A stretch of 35,032 nucleotides of DNA from Tieghemiomyces parasiticus (Eukaryota > Kickxellomycota > Dimargaritomycetes > Dimargaritales > Dimargaritaceae): assembly GCA_027575765.1 (NCBI GenBank), contig JANBPT010000455.1, positions 1 through 35,032 on the forward strand, given 5' to 3'. Positions 9,361 to 19,535 of this stretch are shown here, in pieces (the stretch's first letter is position 1; each line of letters opens with the position of its first letter). Both the position numbers and the translations under genes were made by a program. The notes beneath the pieces are model-generated. The model did not search any database. It saw only the letters and a program-made list of their open reading frames with translations, and had not been told where the DNA came from.

Positions 9361-9915
9361 ATGACTACGACCGTTCCCTCCGTGGATAGCTGTTTCCGCG
9401 TGGTGTCCCTGCGTACGGCCACTGTGGCCCTCGCCGCCCTCTACACCGCCGTCCACTTCGCCGGCCTGTTTGACTGGACCCGCCCCCACCCGGTCGCCTA
9501 CCAGGCCGCCAACCTGCTGGCCCTGGCTATCTCAGCCGCGGGCCTTTACGGCGCCCTCAAGGCCAAGGCCCGGCCGCTCCAGGTGTTTGGCATCTACCTG
9601 TGGGTAGGCGCCGTCGCATCCGTGCTGGCCTACTTCACCGCCGTGATGGTGGCCATCCTGCCGCAGGGTCGTGCCAAGTTTTGCCACATGCTCCACGACA
9701 GCCCCGGCATCGACTTTGGCTACAAGGACTGTCTGCACAACTTTTGGAAGGCTGCCCTGCTCGCCTTCCCACTCATGGCCATCGTCCTGGCCGCCAAGAT
9801 CTACCTGACCGTCGTGGCCTGGTCCTACTACCGCCAGGTCAAGGCTGACACCGCCCTACTGGGCGAGGGTGGTCGCGGCGAGTACACCCCCATTGTTGAG
9901 CAGGAGGAGGCCTAA
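9361..9915 (+). CDS. Four-transmembrane membrane protein, unknown function
   Basis: This 184-residue intronless protein has four hydrophobic helices at about 17-37, 46-66, 74-99 and 130-156. A loop between helices 3 and 4 carries two cysteines (Cys108 and Cys124) that could form a disulphide. A short polar acidic C-terminal tail contains EYTPIVEQEEA, with a tyrosine that could act as a sorting signal. The layout resembles MARVEL- or tetraspan-type vesicle and plasma-membrane proteins, but I see no diagnostic motif. The ATG directly follows the CT-rich leader. Codons end almost always in C or G, which suggests strong expression. A candidate AATAAA lies at 9985-9990, 70 bases after the stop. 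The existence of the gene is well supported; its role is unknown. Confidence 0.85.
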   Translation: MTTTVPSVDSCFRVVSLRTATVALAALYTAVHFAGLFDWTRPHPVAYQAANLLALAISAAGLYGALKAKARPLQVFGIYLWVGAVASVLAYFTAVMVAILPQGRAKFCHMLHDSPGIDFGYKDCLHNFWKAALLAFPLMAIVLAAKIYLTVVAWSYYRQVKADTALLGEGGRGEYTPIVEQEEA

Positions 9916-9984
9916 ACCTCACCCCTTGACGCCTGCGGTCCGGTGCCTATCCTCCTGTACCATTTTCCTCTATCGTAGTTTGAC

Positions 9985-9990
9985 AATAAA
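9985..9990 (+). terminator. Candidate poly(A) signal AATAAA
   Basis: An AATAAA hexamer lies 70 bases downstream of the stop codon of the four-helix membrane protein, within GACAATAAATATAG and followed by a GT/T-rich stretch. Position and context fit a polyadenylation signal. Confidence 0.6.
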
Positions 9991-10403
9991 TATAGCCTGT
10001 CGTCGTTTGTCCTGGTACGCTGATGGGTTAGTCTGGTGATTACAGGCGTGCGTGTGCAAAGAAGGTTATCGCTCGACGTTGGTCGCCAACGAGGCTGGGC
10101 CTCAAGGTCAACGTAAGGGGGAGAGGGAGGGGGGGGGTGTTGTCGTCCAATGTGACCTCTCTCTCTCTCAATGGTCGCAGGGGGGAGAAAGTACAGTGTG
10201 CCTCCCAGCTGACCAGCATACGCTCTAGATTAGGTGTGTGAGTTTACTCGAGAAGGTTATCAACGTGACCGTTTCAAAACGCAAAGCGGTCGGAGGCCCA
10301 AAAGCCATCATAAACCCTCGCTTCTCCCGGCAATACATGCAGCCACCCATCCACTAAGGTTAACGCTCCGCCAGTGGGCCCGGTGGTAGAGACTGTTGAG
10401 GTT
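9991..10403. other. Tail-to-tail intergenic spacer
   Basis: This spacer separates the 3' ends of the rightward membrane-protein gene and the leftward 5-alpha-reductase gene. It contains a polypurine run near 10118-10138 and a short CT repeat near 10158-10169. No gene is seen. Confidence 0.5.
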
Positions 10404-11305
10404 TCAATACAGGTACGGGATGATGGCCTGGCGGTCGGCCGGGTAGTCCGAGAACTGCCGGCGGTACCACTGGTGGACGTGCCGGGCCCGAGGTACCAGG
10501 TTGGCCGCGGTCGAAGCCACAAAGAGCCAGGCGGGTAAAGCCCCCGTGGCCATAGCGTAGCCCGTCCACTCGAGCAGCTCGGCAAGGTAATGCGGACTGG
10601 ATACCCATGTAAACCCCCCGCCGTACGGAATCCGGTAGCGAGGACCGTCGGGGATCGTGCGCAGAGCCATCAACCGCTCATCGGCCCACACGTTGTTGAG
10701 GAACCCCACGATGAAGAGCGCAAGACCAAGTAAAAAGGAAAATACTGGCGGTCGGGAGGTGCACGCACCGGCCCAGGTTCCGTTGACAAAGCCGTTGATC
10801 ACATTGAATACCACGGCGGCTAGGACGACGGTGAGGCCCATCGGCGACCGCGACGGACTGCGCCACGGGTAGATCCACGCGCGGTTCACGTAGTGTACAG
10901 TCCACAGCGTTGCGTAGAGCCAGGCCCATCCTGACGGCACGGCCGGGGCGCTACGGAGCCATGTCCACCAGTATGTGACCAGGGCCGCCGTTTCCATAAC
11001 CACCCAGCCGGCCTTACCGGGAACGGAGGTACCGACGAGGAAGGTGGGTGCGCGGGCTATCCAATCGGGAGGTGGTTGGTAGTGGCCAGAGGTGAGTGGC
11101 AATAAGGGTTAGGTAGGGTCCTAAAGTGGCGGTAAAAGGGGTTTCATAAGATGGCCAGGTGTCGCTCCGTATTCACCTTACCCCGGAACGCGTCAGTCAG
11201 TTTGCCGTAGGGCGAACCTACCCAAAACACCACCGGGGTGGTCAGCAAGGAGAAGAGAACATGGGCGACGAGTAGGGCGCCGTAGGCTCCGGTTGAAACA
11301 GTCAT
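10404..11305 (-). CDS. Steroid 5-alpha-reductase family enzyme (SRD5A/DET2-like)
   Basis: This multi-pass ER-type NADPH-dependent reductase of enone lipids has exons 11305-11182 and 11056-10404. The 125-nt intron has a GTAAGG donor, an ACCTAACC branch and a GATAG acceptor, and the join is phase 1, giving 258 residues. That is the usual length for SRD5A1/2 and plant DET2. Family marks in order are SPYGK (31-35), VPGKAGWVVME with the conserved Glu63, HYVNRAWIYPW (96-106), GFLNNVWADERLMALR, RIPYGGGFTWVSSPHYLAELLEWTGYA (C-terminal NADPH-site block, split here by description: IPYGGG, then SSPHY, then ELLEW) and a final NLVPRA...HQWY...FSDYP...IIPYLY. The C-terminal block matches SRD5A1/2/DET2 better than the polyprenol reductase SRD5A3/Dfg10. 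The substrate in a fungus is unknown; a sterol or other 3-oxo-4-ene lipid is inferred. Confidence 0.9.
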
Positions 11306-12107
11306 GGTCGCTAATTGGTAATTGCGACCTTGAAGGCAGGCAAGTAAGAGGGCAAGGGGAAATGCCGTAGAGGAGTTGTGGTGGGAGATAGAGATAGAGA
11401 GAGAACATGTAACGGTAGACGAATTGTGATAGGTGCCAAGGCGATAACGAACGGTGCAAGGGAAGAGTGGGGCAGTCCGCTAGTGGATATTCGCTGATGA
11501 CATGCTCTAGAGCCGGTAGAACGAAAAATTGGGATGAATGGCCCACCCCCCCCCCCTCCCCGATCAGTATACCCCGTGCCCACTCATCCCCCCGCCCTCC
11601 CACACCTTTCGTTGCAATCCTTGGGAGGGGGAGTTTTGCGGCAGTTTTCGCGCCACCCATACCTGAGGCCCCCAGTTCCCTCTCCAGTCAATACCGGCAC
11701 GGGGAGTGATCTAGCCCGCAGTGACCATCCGACTAGATTAAGCTCCCCCCCCCGCTCCGATGGACTATACGCGGTTCAAACGTTTCGATAGTGGGCTCCG
11801 TGACTTCAAAATTCGCCGGGTTTAGCTAGCCAACGCTAATAACCACCGACGAGGCAGGCCGCCCCTGTCATCTCTAACGAAGTTCCTGTCGGAAGGGCTG
11901 ATAAAGTGGTTTAATGGAGATGAAAGGTTGAGGGATACGGACTACAGCGGTGCGTGTGTGTGGGGAGGAGAGTTTGTGAGGGGTGCGAAAGCGAGGGCGA
12001 ACCAAGGGGGTTAGGGAATAAGATGGGGTAGATTACGACTGGCACAGGAGAGAGGGAGAAAGCGTGTGGGTTAAAAAAAAACCAAACCAAAAATAAACCA
12101 GTCACAT
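11306..12107. other. Promoter of the 5-alpha-reductase gene and 3' flank of the RhoGAP gene
   Basis: No gene is supported here. The part next to 11305 is pyrimidine-rich in the minus-strand sense (11340-11410), as expected for the leader of the leftward reductase gene. The right part, which has a poly-A run on the plus strand near 12073-12080, is the 3' flank of the RhoGAP gene. Confidence 0.5.
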
Positions 12108-15100
12108 TCACGGCCGGTTCCGTCCGTGGTATCGTGCGGGGCCGAACGTTGGTGACAATACGCTGGCCGTTGGCTGATTGAGCCCGACGGCGTGGCCATG
12201 GCTCGTCTTGAGGGCGGGACGCGGGGCCGGTAGGTAGGGTGAACGCGGGGCGGAGGTGTAGGCTAGGTATGCCGGGTCTTGGGCGGGTTGCAAGACTGGT
12301 GACGGTGACGCTGACGAGGCACTGCTGGACTGGAAAATTGGGTCGCCCGGGTAGACCGGTGACCGGTCTGTCGATGCGTCCAGGGAGGAGCGCACCCCTG
12401 GGCCGGCTCCCGCCGCCGGCGGCGGAGGTGGCTGCGGGGGCTGCGCGAGTAAGCCCATCGAGACCACGTCGGTGGAGGCCCGCCGCAAGAGCAGAGCCCC
12501 CGGGCTCAGTTTTCCCCCTGCCGAGGCCCCCGGCATCGCTGTGTCGGACGAGACCGGGACGGGGTCCACGTAGGGATTGGCGCGCCGGACGTCATCGGCC
12601 GGCCAGAACCGGTCGGCCTGGGCGATCAGCAGCTCCACTACCGAGTTCTTGGCGCCCATGTCCAAAAACTCGGCCCCAGAGTCACCGTCACGGGTGCGCA
12701 GAAGGTTAGGCCCGAGCACCACCGCCAGGTTTTTGGACGGCATCTTGTTATGGGGGGCGTGGCGAGCCACGTTGAGCCAGTGGCGCATCAGGAACCGGAT
12801 GGTGGACTGGTGGCCGTGCGGCAGTTGGTGGATGATGGGTTGCATGGCCTTGCAGCGGGACTCGACGTCTGGCAGTTGGATAGCCGCCATGAATTGTGGG
12901 TAGGCGTCAAACGTTAGCAACGGCTCGGCTAGGTCGCGTAGGTACTGTTTCAGTACCCCGGTAAGGGTGGTCACGTCGTCTTCCGTGGCGCAACGCAGGC
13001 GTGGGGTGGCCCGTGGATGGCCGGCACGATGCCCGCCCGCCGCTGTGATGGCCAGAATTTGGGCGTGCAGTGCCCGGGTCTCACTGGCTGGACCTGACCG
13101 CCGATACACGCCTTCCATGCGCAGGCCGGCCGTCTCGACCCCGGCCACACAGGCCTGTACCAGCCAGGGCACGTCGCGCTGCTCCCGCTCAAGCTCGCGG
13201 AGCAGGCTGAGGCCAAACATGGCGTCCTGGCCCGCCTCGTTAGTGGTGGAGGGCGCGAGGTGGGCCCCGGTCAACGGTACGTGGTGGTTGGCATAGTCGG
13301 CGCCCGGACAGTTGGCCGGGACTTGGAGCAGGCACTTGGCGTGGCAGTTGTAGTTGCAGCACCCGCAGCGTAGGTCCTTAACCGAGAGGTTCCAAATCTT
13401 TTCAGCACACAGATCGCACTTGACAGGCCGTAAGAAGGCCTGGGGCTGGAACGAATGCTGGCGAAGGGTGGGCGGTTCCGCTGGGTTGGGTGGGGCCAAA
13501 GTGGCGGTGGACGACGACGCGACGGAGCCAGACTGGCTCACGGTCCCCGTGGAGGCCGGGGTTAGGTGTGGAGACCCACCGTGGGGCATCGATCGGTCAA
13601 TCATCACCGCCTCCTCGGGGGTAACGAACTTGGGAAGGGGGCGGGGCCCCGCGATCGGTCGGTAGGTGCCCGGTTGGCCGCTCCCGTTAGTGGCTCCAGC
13701 AGCGGCTGCAGCGGCGGCCGCTGCAGCTACAGCAGCGTGGCGGGCGTAGGCCGGATCGGACGGGTCAGGAGGGTTGTGGGTCTCCTCGCCGTCACCGTCC
13801 GGGCGCCGCTTGCCAAACACCGCGGGGCCCTTCCACTTGAACTTCTTGGTCACCACCTTCTGGATGTCCGGGTCGCCCGGCTGGAGTGGGCCGGTGCGCG
13901 GGGTGGCCGGCCAAGGCGGCCGTGGGGATAGCGGGGCCTCCGTCTCGTCGGGCAGCCCGGATACGGGTCGTGGAGGGTCACTTTCGAGCCGGGCTACGGT
14001 CTCCCGCAGGGTGCGCACCTCGGTGGCCAGGGCGGCCTCCTGAGGCCGGGTAGCGGTGGCGTCCAGGTAGCGGTAGCGTAGCTGCTCGTACTCCGTCTGC
14101 AGCCGAGACAATTGATCCTCCGCGGCACGGCGGGCCGCCTGGTCACGGTCGGCCTCGGCCCGCCGGGCGGTCAGTTGGGCGGTCAGCGCATCGTGTTCAG
14201 TGCGCAGCGTGCGGTAGCTCGTCTCGACCGCCGCCAGGCGCTGCTGGGTGTAGACCAGTTCATAGCGCAGCTCGAGCGGGTTGGCGCGGAAGAGCCAGTC
14301 CTCGCCGTCGCGGTCGCTGTGGGGTAGCGGGTCCGGAAGAATGGCTGGGTGGGCTCCACCGCGGCCGCCCAGTTCGCGTGGCAGGGGGCGCAGGGAGGCG
14401 CGGGTGAAGGCCTGGGCGGCGGTTTCAAACTCCCCTGTGCCCGAGTCCGGCAGCAGGGGCAGGGTCGGGGTCAGAGCGTACAGGCTGGGTCGGTTGGCGA
14501 TGTCCGGGGGTAGGGCCGGGAGGTCTTCGCGGTCGGGGGTTCGCAATTGGGCCGCGGCGGCCGCCAGGGCCTCCACGGAGGGCATCTTAGGGATGGGCCG
14601 TTCCTCGGACCGATCGGCGGTGGCCAAGGACGACGACGAGGAAGACAGGGCGGCGGGACGAAGGCTGTTAGCCTCCAACTTCTGGCGGGCTTCCTCGATG
14701 GCGCTGTTTGGGTGGGGCACCACAGAGGCCGGGTCAATGGGGATGGCGGGTAAGGATTTTTCGACGTGGTCCTTGGGTTTTTTACGGGCGGCGCGCTTTT
14801 TGGCCTTGCGCTCCTTGAAGCAGGCCATGCAAAAGATGCCCTGGGTGGTCTTGGCGAAGCATGAGCCCTCGATGCGGTTATGGCAGATGAGGCAGCGGAA
14901 ACACTCGGTATGGTAGGATATGTCGCCCGTGACGATGGCCTCGTCGTAGATAGGCTGGCTGCAAATGGCACACGTGTAGGAGCAGTTCTGGCACAGGGGC
15001 GAACCGTCGGCGAGCAATAGCAGGTTGGCGTCACCCTCGATCAAATTTTCGCACTTGGAGCAGCGGAAACTAGCGCGGTGGGGTTAGGGGGGTGGGGAGG

Positions 15101-15326
15101 TATTAGCGAGAAGGGTTGGTGGTTAACCAGGTGGCCGACGGAGACGCAGACACGCCTACTGGACGGCCACGCTGGTCGGGAGAGCGATCAGGAGCCGCAC
15201 TTACCAGTCGATATGCCAGATGCCGTCGCCAAAAGATACCACGCTGCCTTCGTCGATGAGGCGCTTACAGCCCCAGCAGGTGGTGGACGGCTCATCATTC
15301 TCGCCCACCTTAAAGGTCGTACTCAT
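12108..15326 (-). CDS. Rho GTPase-activating protein with two LIM domains and a C1 domain (Rga type)
   Basis: The protein is predicted to stimulate GTP hydrolysis by Rho/Cdc42-type GTPases and so control polarity, septation or the cell wall. Exons are 15326-15205 and 15069-12108, with a GTAAGT donor, CCTAACCCC branch and GCTAG acceptor, giving 1027 residues. LIM1 has Cys17, Cys20, His38, Cys41, Cys44, Cys47, Cys67 and Cys70. LIM2 has Cys74, Cys77, His94, Cys97, Cys100, Cys103, Cys121 and Cys124. A coiled coil spans about 300-370. A C1 zinc domain begins with HSFQ near 576 and runs to about 625. The RhoGAP domain spans about 655-865, with the arginine-finger loop GVYRRSGP near 695. An alanine run lies in the linker (encoded near 13690-13740). 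The tail is Pro/Ser-rich. The intron splits the codon of zinc ligand Cys41. Layout matches fungal Rga1/Rga2-like proteins with an added C1 domain. Confidence 0.94.
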
Positions 15327-16720
15327 GGTGGAGGAGGGGGAGCTGGAGGCAATCACGGCCCCCGGGCGGTGGCGTCGACGGATGGGGGGAGAGGGTAATT
15401 AAGATGGAGGAAGTTTAAGGTCCGAGGGTATGCGTGCAGATGGAGGGGAATCGGTCAGAGATGGGCACCGGAGTCGGGTCAAACAAGTAGGCACGGCACC
15501 ACGGGTAAGGGAGAGAGGTGCGTGTATGTGTGTAGGTATGAGTCCGGTACTGAAGGAGGGCGGCAGTGTAAAAAAAGGACGGTCCGGTAGCCAAGGGAAG
15601 CACGGGATGGCAGGGCGACGTAGAAGGGGAGGCCGTGGGGAGGGAAGGGGTCGCCAGCCAGGACAATGGCGGGGGGGGAAAAGAATAGGAAATGCACACG
15701 GGCCCACCGGGCTAATGAGGGGATGGAGATGGAGCAGCGGCGTCAACGGAGCGGGAACGGGGTCGGGGCGCAAATAAAGGCGCGTGGAGGGACTGCGTGA
15801 AGGAGGAGGAGCCGTCTGGCCTAGGCTTCGCCTGGGCCACGGGCCCTGCACACCTATAAACAAGCGGGTGTGTAGGTCCTGGCGAATTCTTCTGCAGCCG
15901 ATGAATCATGGGGCGGAAGCCACGCCAGCAAGCACTTGGCAGGCGACCCGTCAGCGCGGTGGCTACCTTCCCTCCCCGCGCTGGCCTCCGCCACAAGTAC
16001 AGAGGGCCATAGAATGGACGCAAGGTGCCAAGGCTGGGAGGGGGGAGTTGAGCGCTGGCTACGCCGCTGGTAGGCCCAAGAAGACTAGGCGCGAGCGATC
16101 AAACCCCCAGATCGATCGCCTCACGTTCCGTCGCATGAGCTTCGGCCTTGACGAAGGGCGGCCGCGGACCTTCTGACTGCCCCCAGCCCCGCCGTGGCAG
16201 TGACGGCGTGTGGGGAGGCGACCGTCAGGACAGCTCTGCTAAACCTCACGCCCCGACGACGTACCTGGCAACCACACGCCTAGCGCCACTGGCTATGTAC
16301 GTTCCTGGCACTCTCTCACTGCCACCCGTCTCCCCTCTTGCCCTTCCCTTTCGCGCCTCTCCTTGGTCGTCGCCCGCTGTTACCCCGCCTCCCCGCCGTT
16401 CCAACCGCTTGCCACCCCCCCCCACTCGCCCTTCTTCATTTATGCCGCAGGACCCAGGAAACGGCAACCGGCTCAAAGCCCTTGCATTCCACTATCTTCA
16501 GACACGCCCTGCCTCCTCCCTATTTTAAAGCTACCGCGGCCAGTTCGGCATCCCTCGGTGTTTCCCGTCCCTCATTGCGTTGCCCACCCCCTGGTCAGCA
16601 TCGTTTGTATACCCCCCCCCTCCGCCTCGCACCCGTATCTCCCACCCCGTCGTCTTCCGCGCGAATCATCCCCATTTTTCCCCCCGGCTGCCTCTGCGCC
16701 ATCTCGTTTGCGCGATCTCA
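15327..16720. other. Divergent promoter region between the RhoGAP and Zn2Cys6 genes
   Basis: This 1.4 kb separates two head-to-head genes. TATA-like CTATAAAC lies near 15854 and TATTTTAAAG near 16521. The DNA is purine-rich on the plus strand near 15400-15780 and strongly pyrimidine-rich from 16300 to 16720, so each gene has a CT-rich leader in its own sense. Open frames here are low-complexity Pro/Ser/His stretches and are not counted as genes. Confidence 0.55.
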
Positions 16721-18811
16721 ATGGCTTCGCCTCCTGCGACTCCGCCGCCCGATGCGGAAGCCCCCAAGCGCAAGCGTCTGAATATGGCCTGTGATGGTTG
16801 CCGCCGCAAGAAGGTGCGCTGTGACGGCGAGCGACCCCGCTGCCGTAACTGTGTGCGCCACGGGCTGGACTGCGTTTATGTGTCGGGGGGTCGCCGCGGT
16901 CGCATCGGCCGGGGCCGCGTCGGTCGCCCGGCCCTGTCAGCCACTTCTTCGAACGCCGCCGCTGCCACGACCACCGCACCCACCCATACGGTGGCGCTCA
17001 CCGCCTCCACGCGGTCGTCACCCGACCCGTCGTCACCAAACTCACCGTCCCCACCCTTCGACCCGTCCGGCGCCGTCGGCAATCCGTCACAAATCCGCCA
17101 GACCACGGTGACCGCCCTGGCCGTCAACCTCGACACCAGTATCCGCCGCCTGCACACCTCGCTCAACTTGGGTAACACATCCGGCCTGACCTACCGTAGC
17201 CCGTTCTTCCCCAAGTTGCTCACCGGCCCGGTTCACCCTGTGGCATTGGCGAGCCCCGAACCCGTACCAGCCCCCGCCCCGGCCACCATTGAACCCCCGC
17301 CCCCGGAACTGACGACGGCGTGGTGGCGCCAGCCCGAGGTGGCCCGCCTGGTCGATCTGTTTCTAACTTTTGGCCAACACCATGTGCCCGTGGCCGACCC
17401 AGGTTCGCTCCGTGCCGCTCTTGCCGAGGGCCACCCTGCCGTGCTATTATCCGCCGTGTGCGCCTTCGCTACCAACTTCCTCGAACCAGCCGAGCGCCCG
17501 CCCCTGGCCGGCCGCTACGTGCGCCTCTTTGAGGCCCTTCTACCCCCGGCCCAGGCCCGCCCGAGTCTGGCACTGATCCAGGCCCTCCTCATCATGGCCC
17601 ACCACGAGAGCGCTGTGGCCCACCTGTACCGTGCCTGGCACTACAGCGGCCAGGCCTCCCGCCTGACCCTGGGCCTGGGCCTGAACGTTCTGGATGGTGA
17701 CGCCGGGGCTAACCACCCGTCCGCCCGCGCCCTACCCACTGACGCCGCCAGCCTGGAAGGCTCCCGTCGTCTCTTCTGGTCCTGCTTCCTCTACGACCGG
17801 CTGTGGAGCCTGGCCCTGGGCTACAGCCCGGCCATCGACGAGCGCGACATTTGCCTGTACCTGCCGCGCTCCCACCAAGATTGGTTCGCGCTACCCGACG
17901 AGCTGCCCGAGCTCTACGAGCACGATGAGATCGCCGCCGCCATGGCCGCCCGGGACGCCAAGCAGTTCGCCGCTGACCTGCGCACTCTCCCGCACCTCGG
18001 CCCCGACGCCTACTTTATCAAACTCATCACCCTACTGGGGGATATTTTACGCATCCGCAACCGATCCGCCCGCTTCTATTCGTCCCACGCCGACCAGCTG
18101 GGCTACCAGTTCGAGTTGCTGGTCGAGGTGCTGACTCACTGGGCCCTGTCCCTGCCTGACGCCCTCAAGCTCTCGCAGATCCCGCCCGCTGGGCCCGTCC
18201 CACTGCCCCCCAGCGAGGGCCGCCGCCGCTCCTTCATCCTCACCCAGTACGCCTACTATCACACCATCACCATGTTTCTGTTTCGCTGCCGGATCCACGA
18301 CGAGACTAACCGTCACCCCACCATCCCAGGCGGCGGCGAAGACGATGCCGGCCGTTGCTTTGCCCGCTGCTACCAGGCCATGGCCGGCGTGGCCGAGATT
18401 GCGCGACTGACCCTGGCCATCGACCCGCGGTTCCTCAGCCCCTTCCTCCCTTTTGCCTTTTACCACGCCGCTCTCTTTCTGATCGGATACACGGACCGGA
18501 GCCCGCCCCACGCCCTGGGCGACCACCGCACCATGATTGCCGATCTGCGCACCGCCCTGCAGCACACGGCCGGATGCTGGCAGCTGGCCTCCCTCTACTT
18601 GCGGGTGATTGATGTGGACGGCGTCGTCGAGGACGAAGCAGTCGACATGGCCGAGCCTCCAGCACGCCGTGCCCCCGTATCCCCCGTTAAACCCGCACCA
18701 CTCTTGGCAGCGGTCCCACTCCTCCGCCCCCACGGGGAACCTGGCTCGGCCGGCTGGCCCGCCGCGCCTTTCCCTGGCGGAGTCGCCTTCTATCCGCCGC
18801 CCCCGCGCTAG
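16721..18811 (+). CDS. Zn(II)2Cys6 binuclear-cluster transcription factor
   Basis: This 696-residue nuclear DNA-binding regulator has a basic KRKR stretch at 16-19. The Gal4-type cluster is Cys24-X2-Cys27-X6-Cys34-X6-Cys41-X2-Cys44-X6-Cys51, followed by an Arg/Gly-rich linker. Next come a Ser/Thr/Pro segment and a fungal-specific regulatory domain (PF04082 type) from about residue 200 (WWRQPEVARLVDLF) to about 560, including GSRRLFWSCFLYDRLWSL near 347. The frame is open upstream, but the ATG at 16721 is the first ATG that leaves the cluster about 24 residues from the N-terminus, as usual. No intron is needed. The C-terminus is Pro-rich. The target genes cannot be read from the sequence. Confidence 0.93.
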   Translation: MASPPATPPPDAEAPKRKRLNMACDGCRRKKVRCDGERPRCRNCVRHGLDCVYVSGGRRGRIGRGRVGRPALSATSSNAAAATTTAPTHTVALTASTRSSPDPSSPNSPSPPFDPSGAVGNPSQIRQTTVTALAVNLDTSIRRLHTSLNLGNTSGLTYRSPFFPKLLTGPVHPVALASPEPVPAPAPATIEPPPPELTTAWWRQPEVARLVDLFLTFGQHHVPVADPGSLRAALAEGHPAVLLSAVCAFATNFLEPAERPPLAGRYVRLFEALLPPAQARPSLALIQALLIMAHHESAVAHLYRAWHYSGQASRLTLGLGLNVLDGDAGANHPSARALPTDAASLEGSRRLFWSCFLYDRLWSLALGYSPAIDERDICLYLPRSHQDWFALPDELPELYEHDEIAAAMAARDAKQFAADLRTLPHLGPDAYFIKLITLLGDILRIRNRSARFYSSHADQLGYQFELLVEVLTHWALSLPDALKLSQIPPAGPVPLPPSEGRRRSFILTQYAYYHTITMFLFRCRIHDETNRHPTIPGGGEDDAGRCFARCYQAMAGVAEIARLTLAIDPRFLSPFLPFAFYHAALFLIGYTDRSPPHALGDHRTMIADLRTALQHTAGCWQLASLYLRVIDVDGVVEDEAVDMAEPPARRAPVSPVKPAPLLAAVPLLRPHGEPGSAGWPAAPFPGGVAFYPPPPR

Positions 18812-19535
18812 TCCATTCTTCCCCACTCACGCTGCTCTCTGTAATATCTCCTTGCTTATGGTTTTTTTTTCTTTGTTCTGCTTGGCATTGTCAACGTGGC
18901 CTGCAGCTCAAGGGCGCGTAACGATTGACTCACCCTCCCCCCTCTTTCTATGATCCCACCGATAATCCGAGTCAAGGATTTACACTGGGAACTCGTTTCG
19001 TTTCGACCCAGTACATCTTAGCGGGCGCAGCCCCAGTCGGCATCTCGCTTGGCGGACCAGTACGCGGGCGCTCTCCCTGTCCTCGCCTTCACTTTTCCCT
19101 GTTCGTCCCGTATGGGTAGCCATAGGATTGCCGCTTCCCGTTCCCACCGAGCGACTGCTATAGGGTTTTAATAAATCTACAATCGACGTTGGGAAGGGTA
19201 CGCCCCCTCTCCATTACGTCGTACCTACTGCTTTATCCATAGGGGTTAGTAACTCAACCTACGTTGCAATTTAACCATTTAAGGTAGGCGAGGTCGGTAA
19301 GACAAGGGTAAAGGTAAAGGGTGTCACCATCGGACCGACCTCGCAGTCCCCGTAAATGAAGGGAGCAAGGCGTCTCCGTTGAAAAATCACTGCCAACTTG
19401 GTCGATAAACCGGAGGGACGGGCGGCCGGCTAGAGATACGCCCCGCGGCCTTCGTGTGACCAATATTTCGGTACAGCGCAGTAGATCCTAACCAGACTTC
19501 CTCTTCACGACGTACATTCGAAATGCCTTGACAGC
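18812..19535. other. Tail-to-tail spacer with candidate poly(A) signal
   Basis: This is the spacer between the Zn2Cys6 gene and the 3' end of the HROB-like gene. It begins with a T-rich tract (18859-18872). An AATAAA occurs at 19170-19175, 359 bases after the transcription-factor stop, so it is only a possible poly(A) signal. No gene is seen. Confidence 0.5.

Noticed and set aside
14281..14916. 211-codon plus-strand frame opposite the LIM RhoGAP
   Set aside because: It is antisense to the LIM and linker region. The minus strand has eight-ligand LIM motifs, so this is a shadow.
18047..18826. 259-codon minus-strand frame antisense to the Zn2Cys6 gene
   Set aside because: It lies wholly within a recognised coding sequence in GC-rich DNA, has Gly/Ala/Val/Arg-rich composition and no domain. 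It is a shadow frame.
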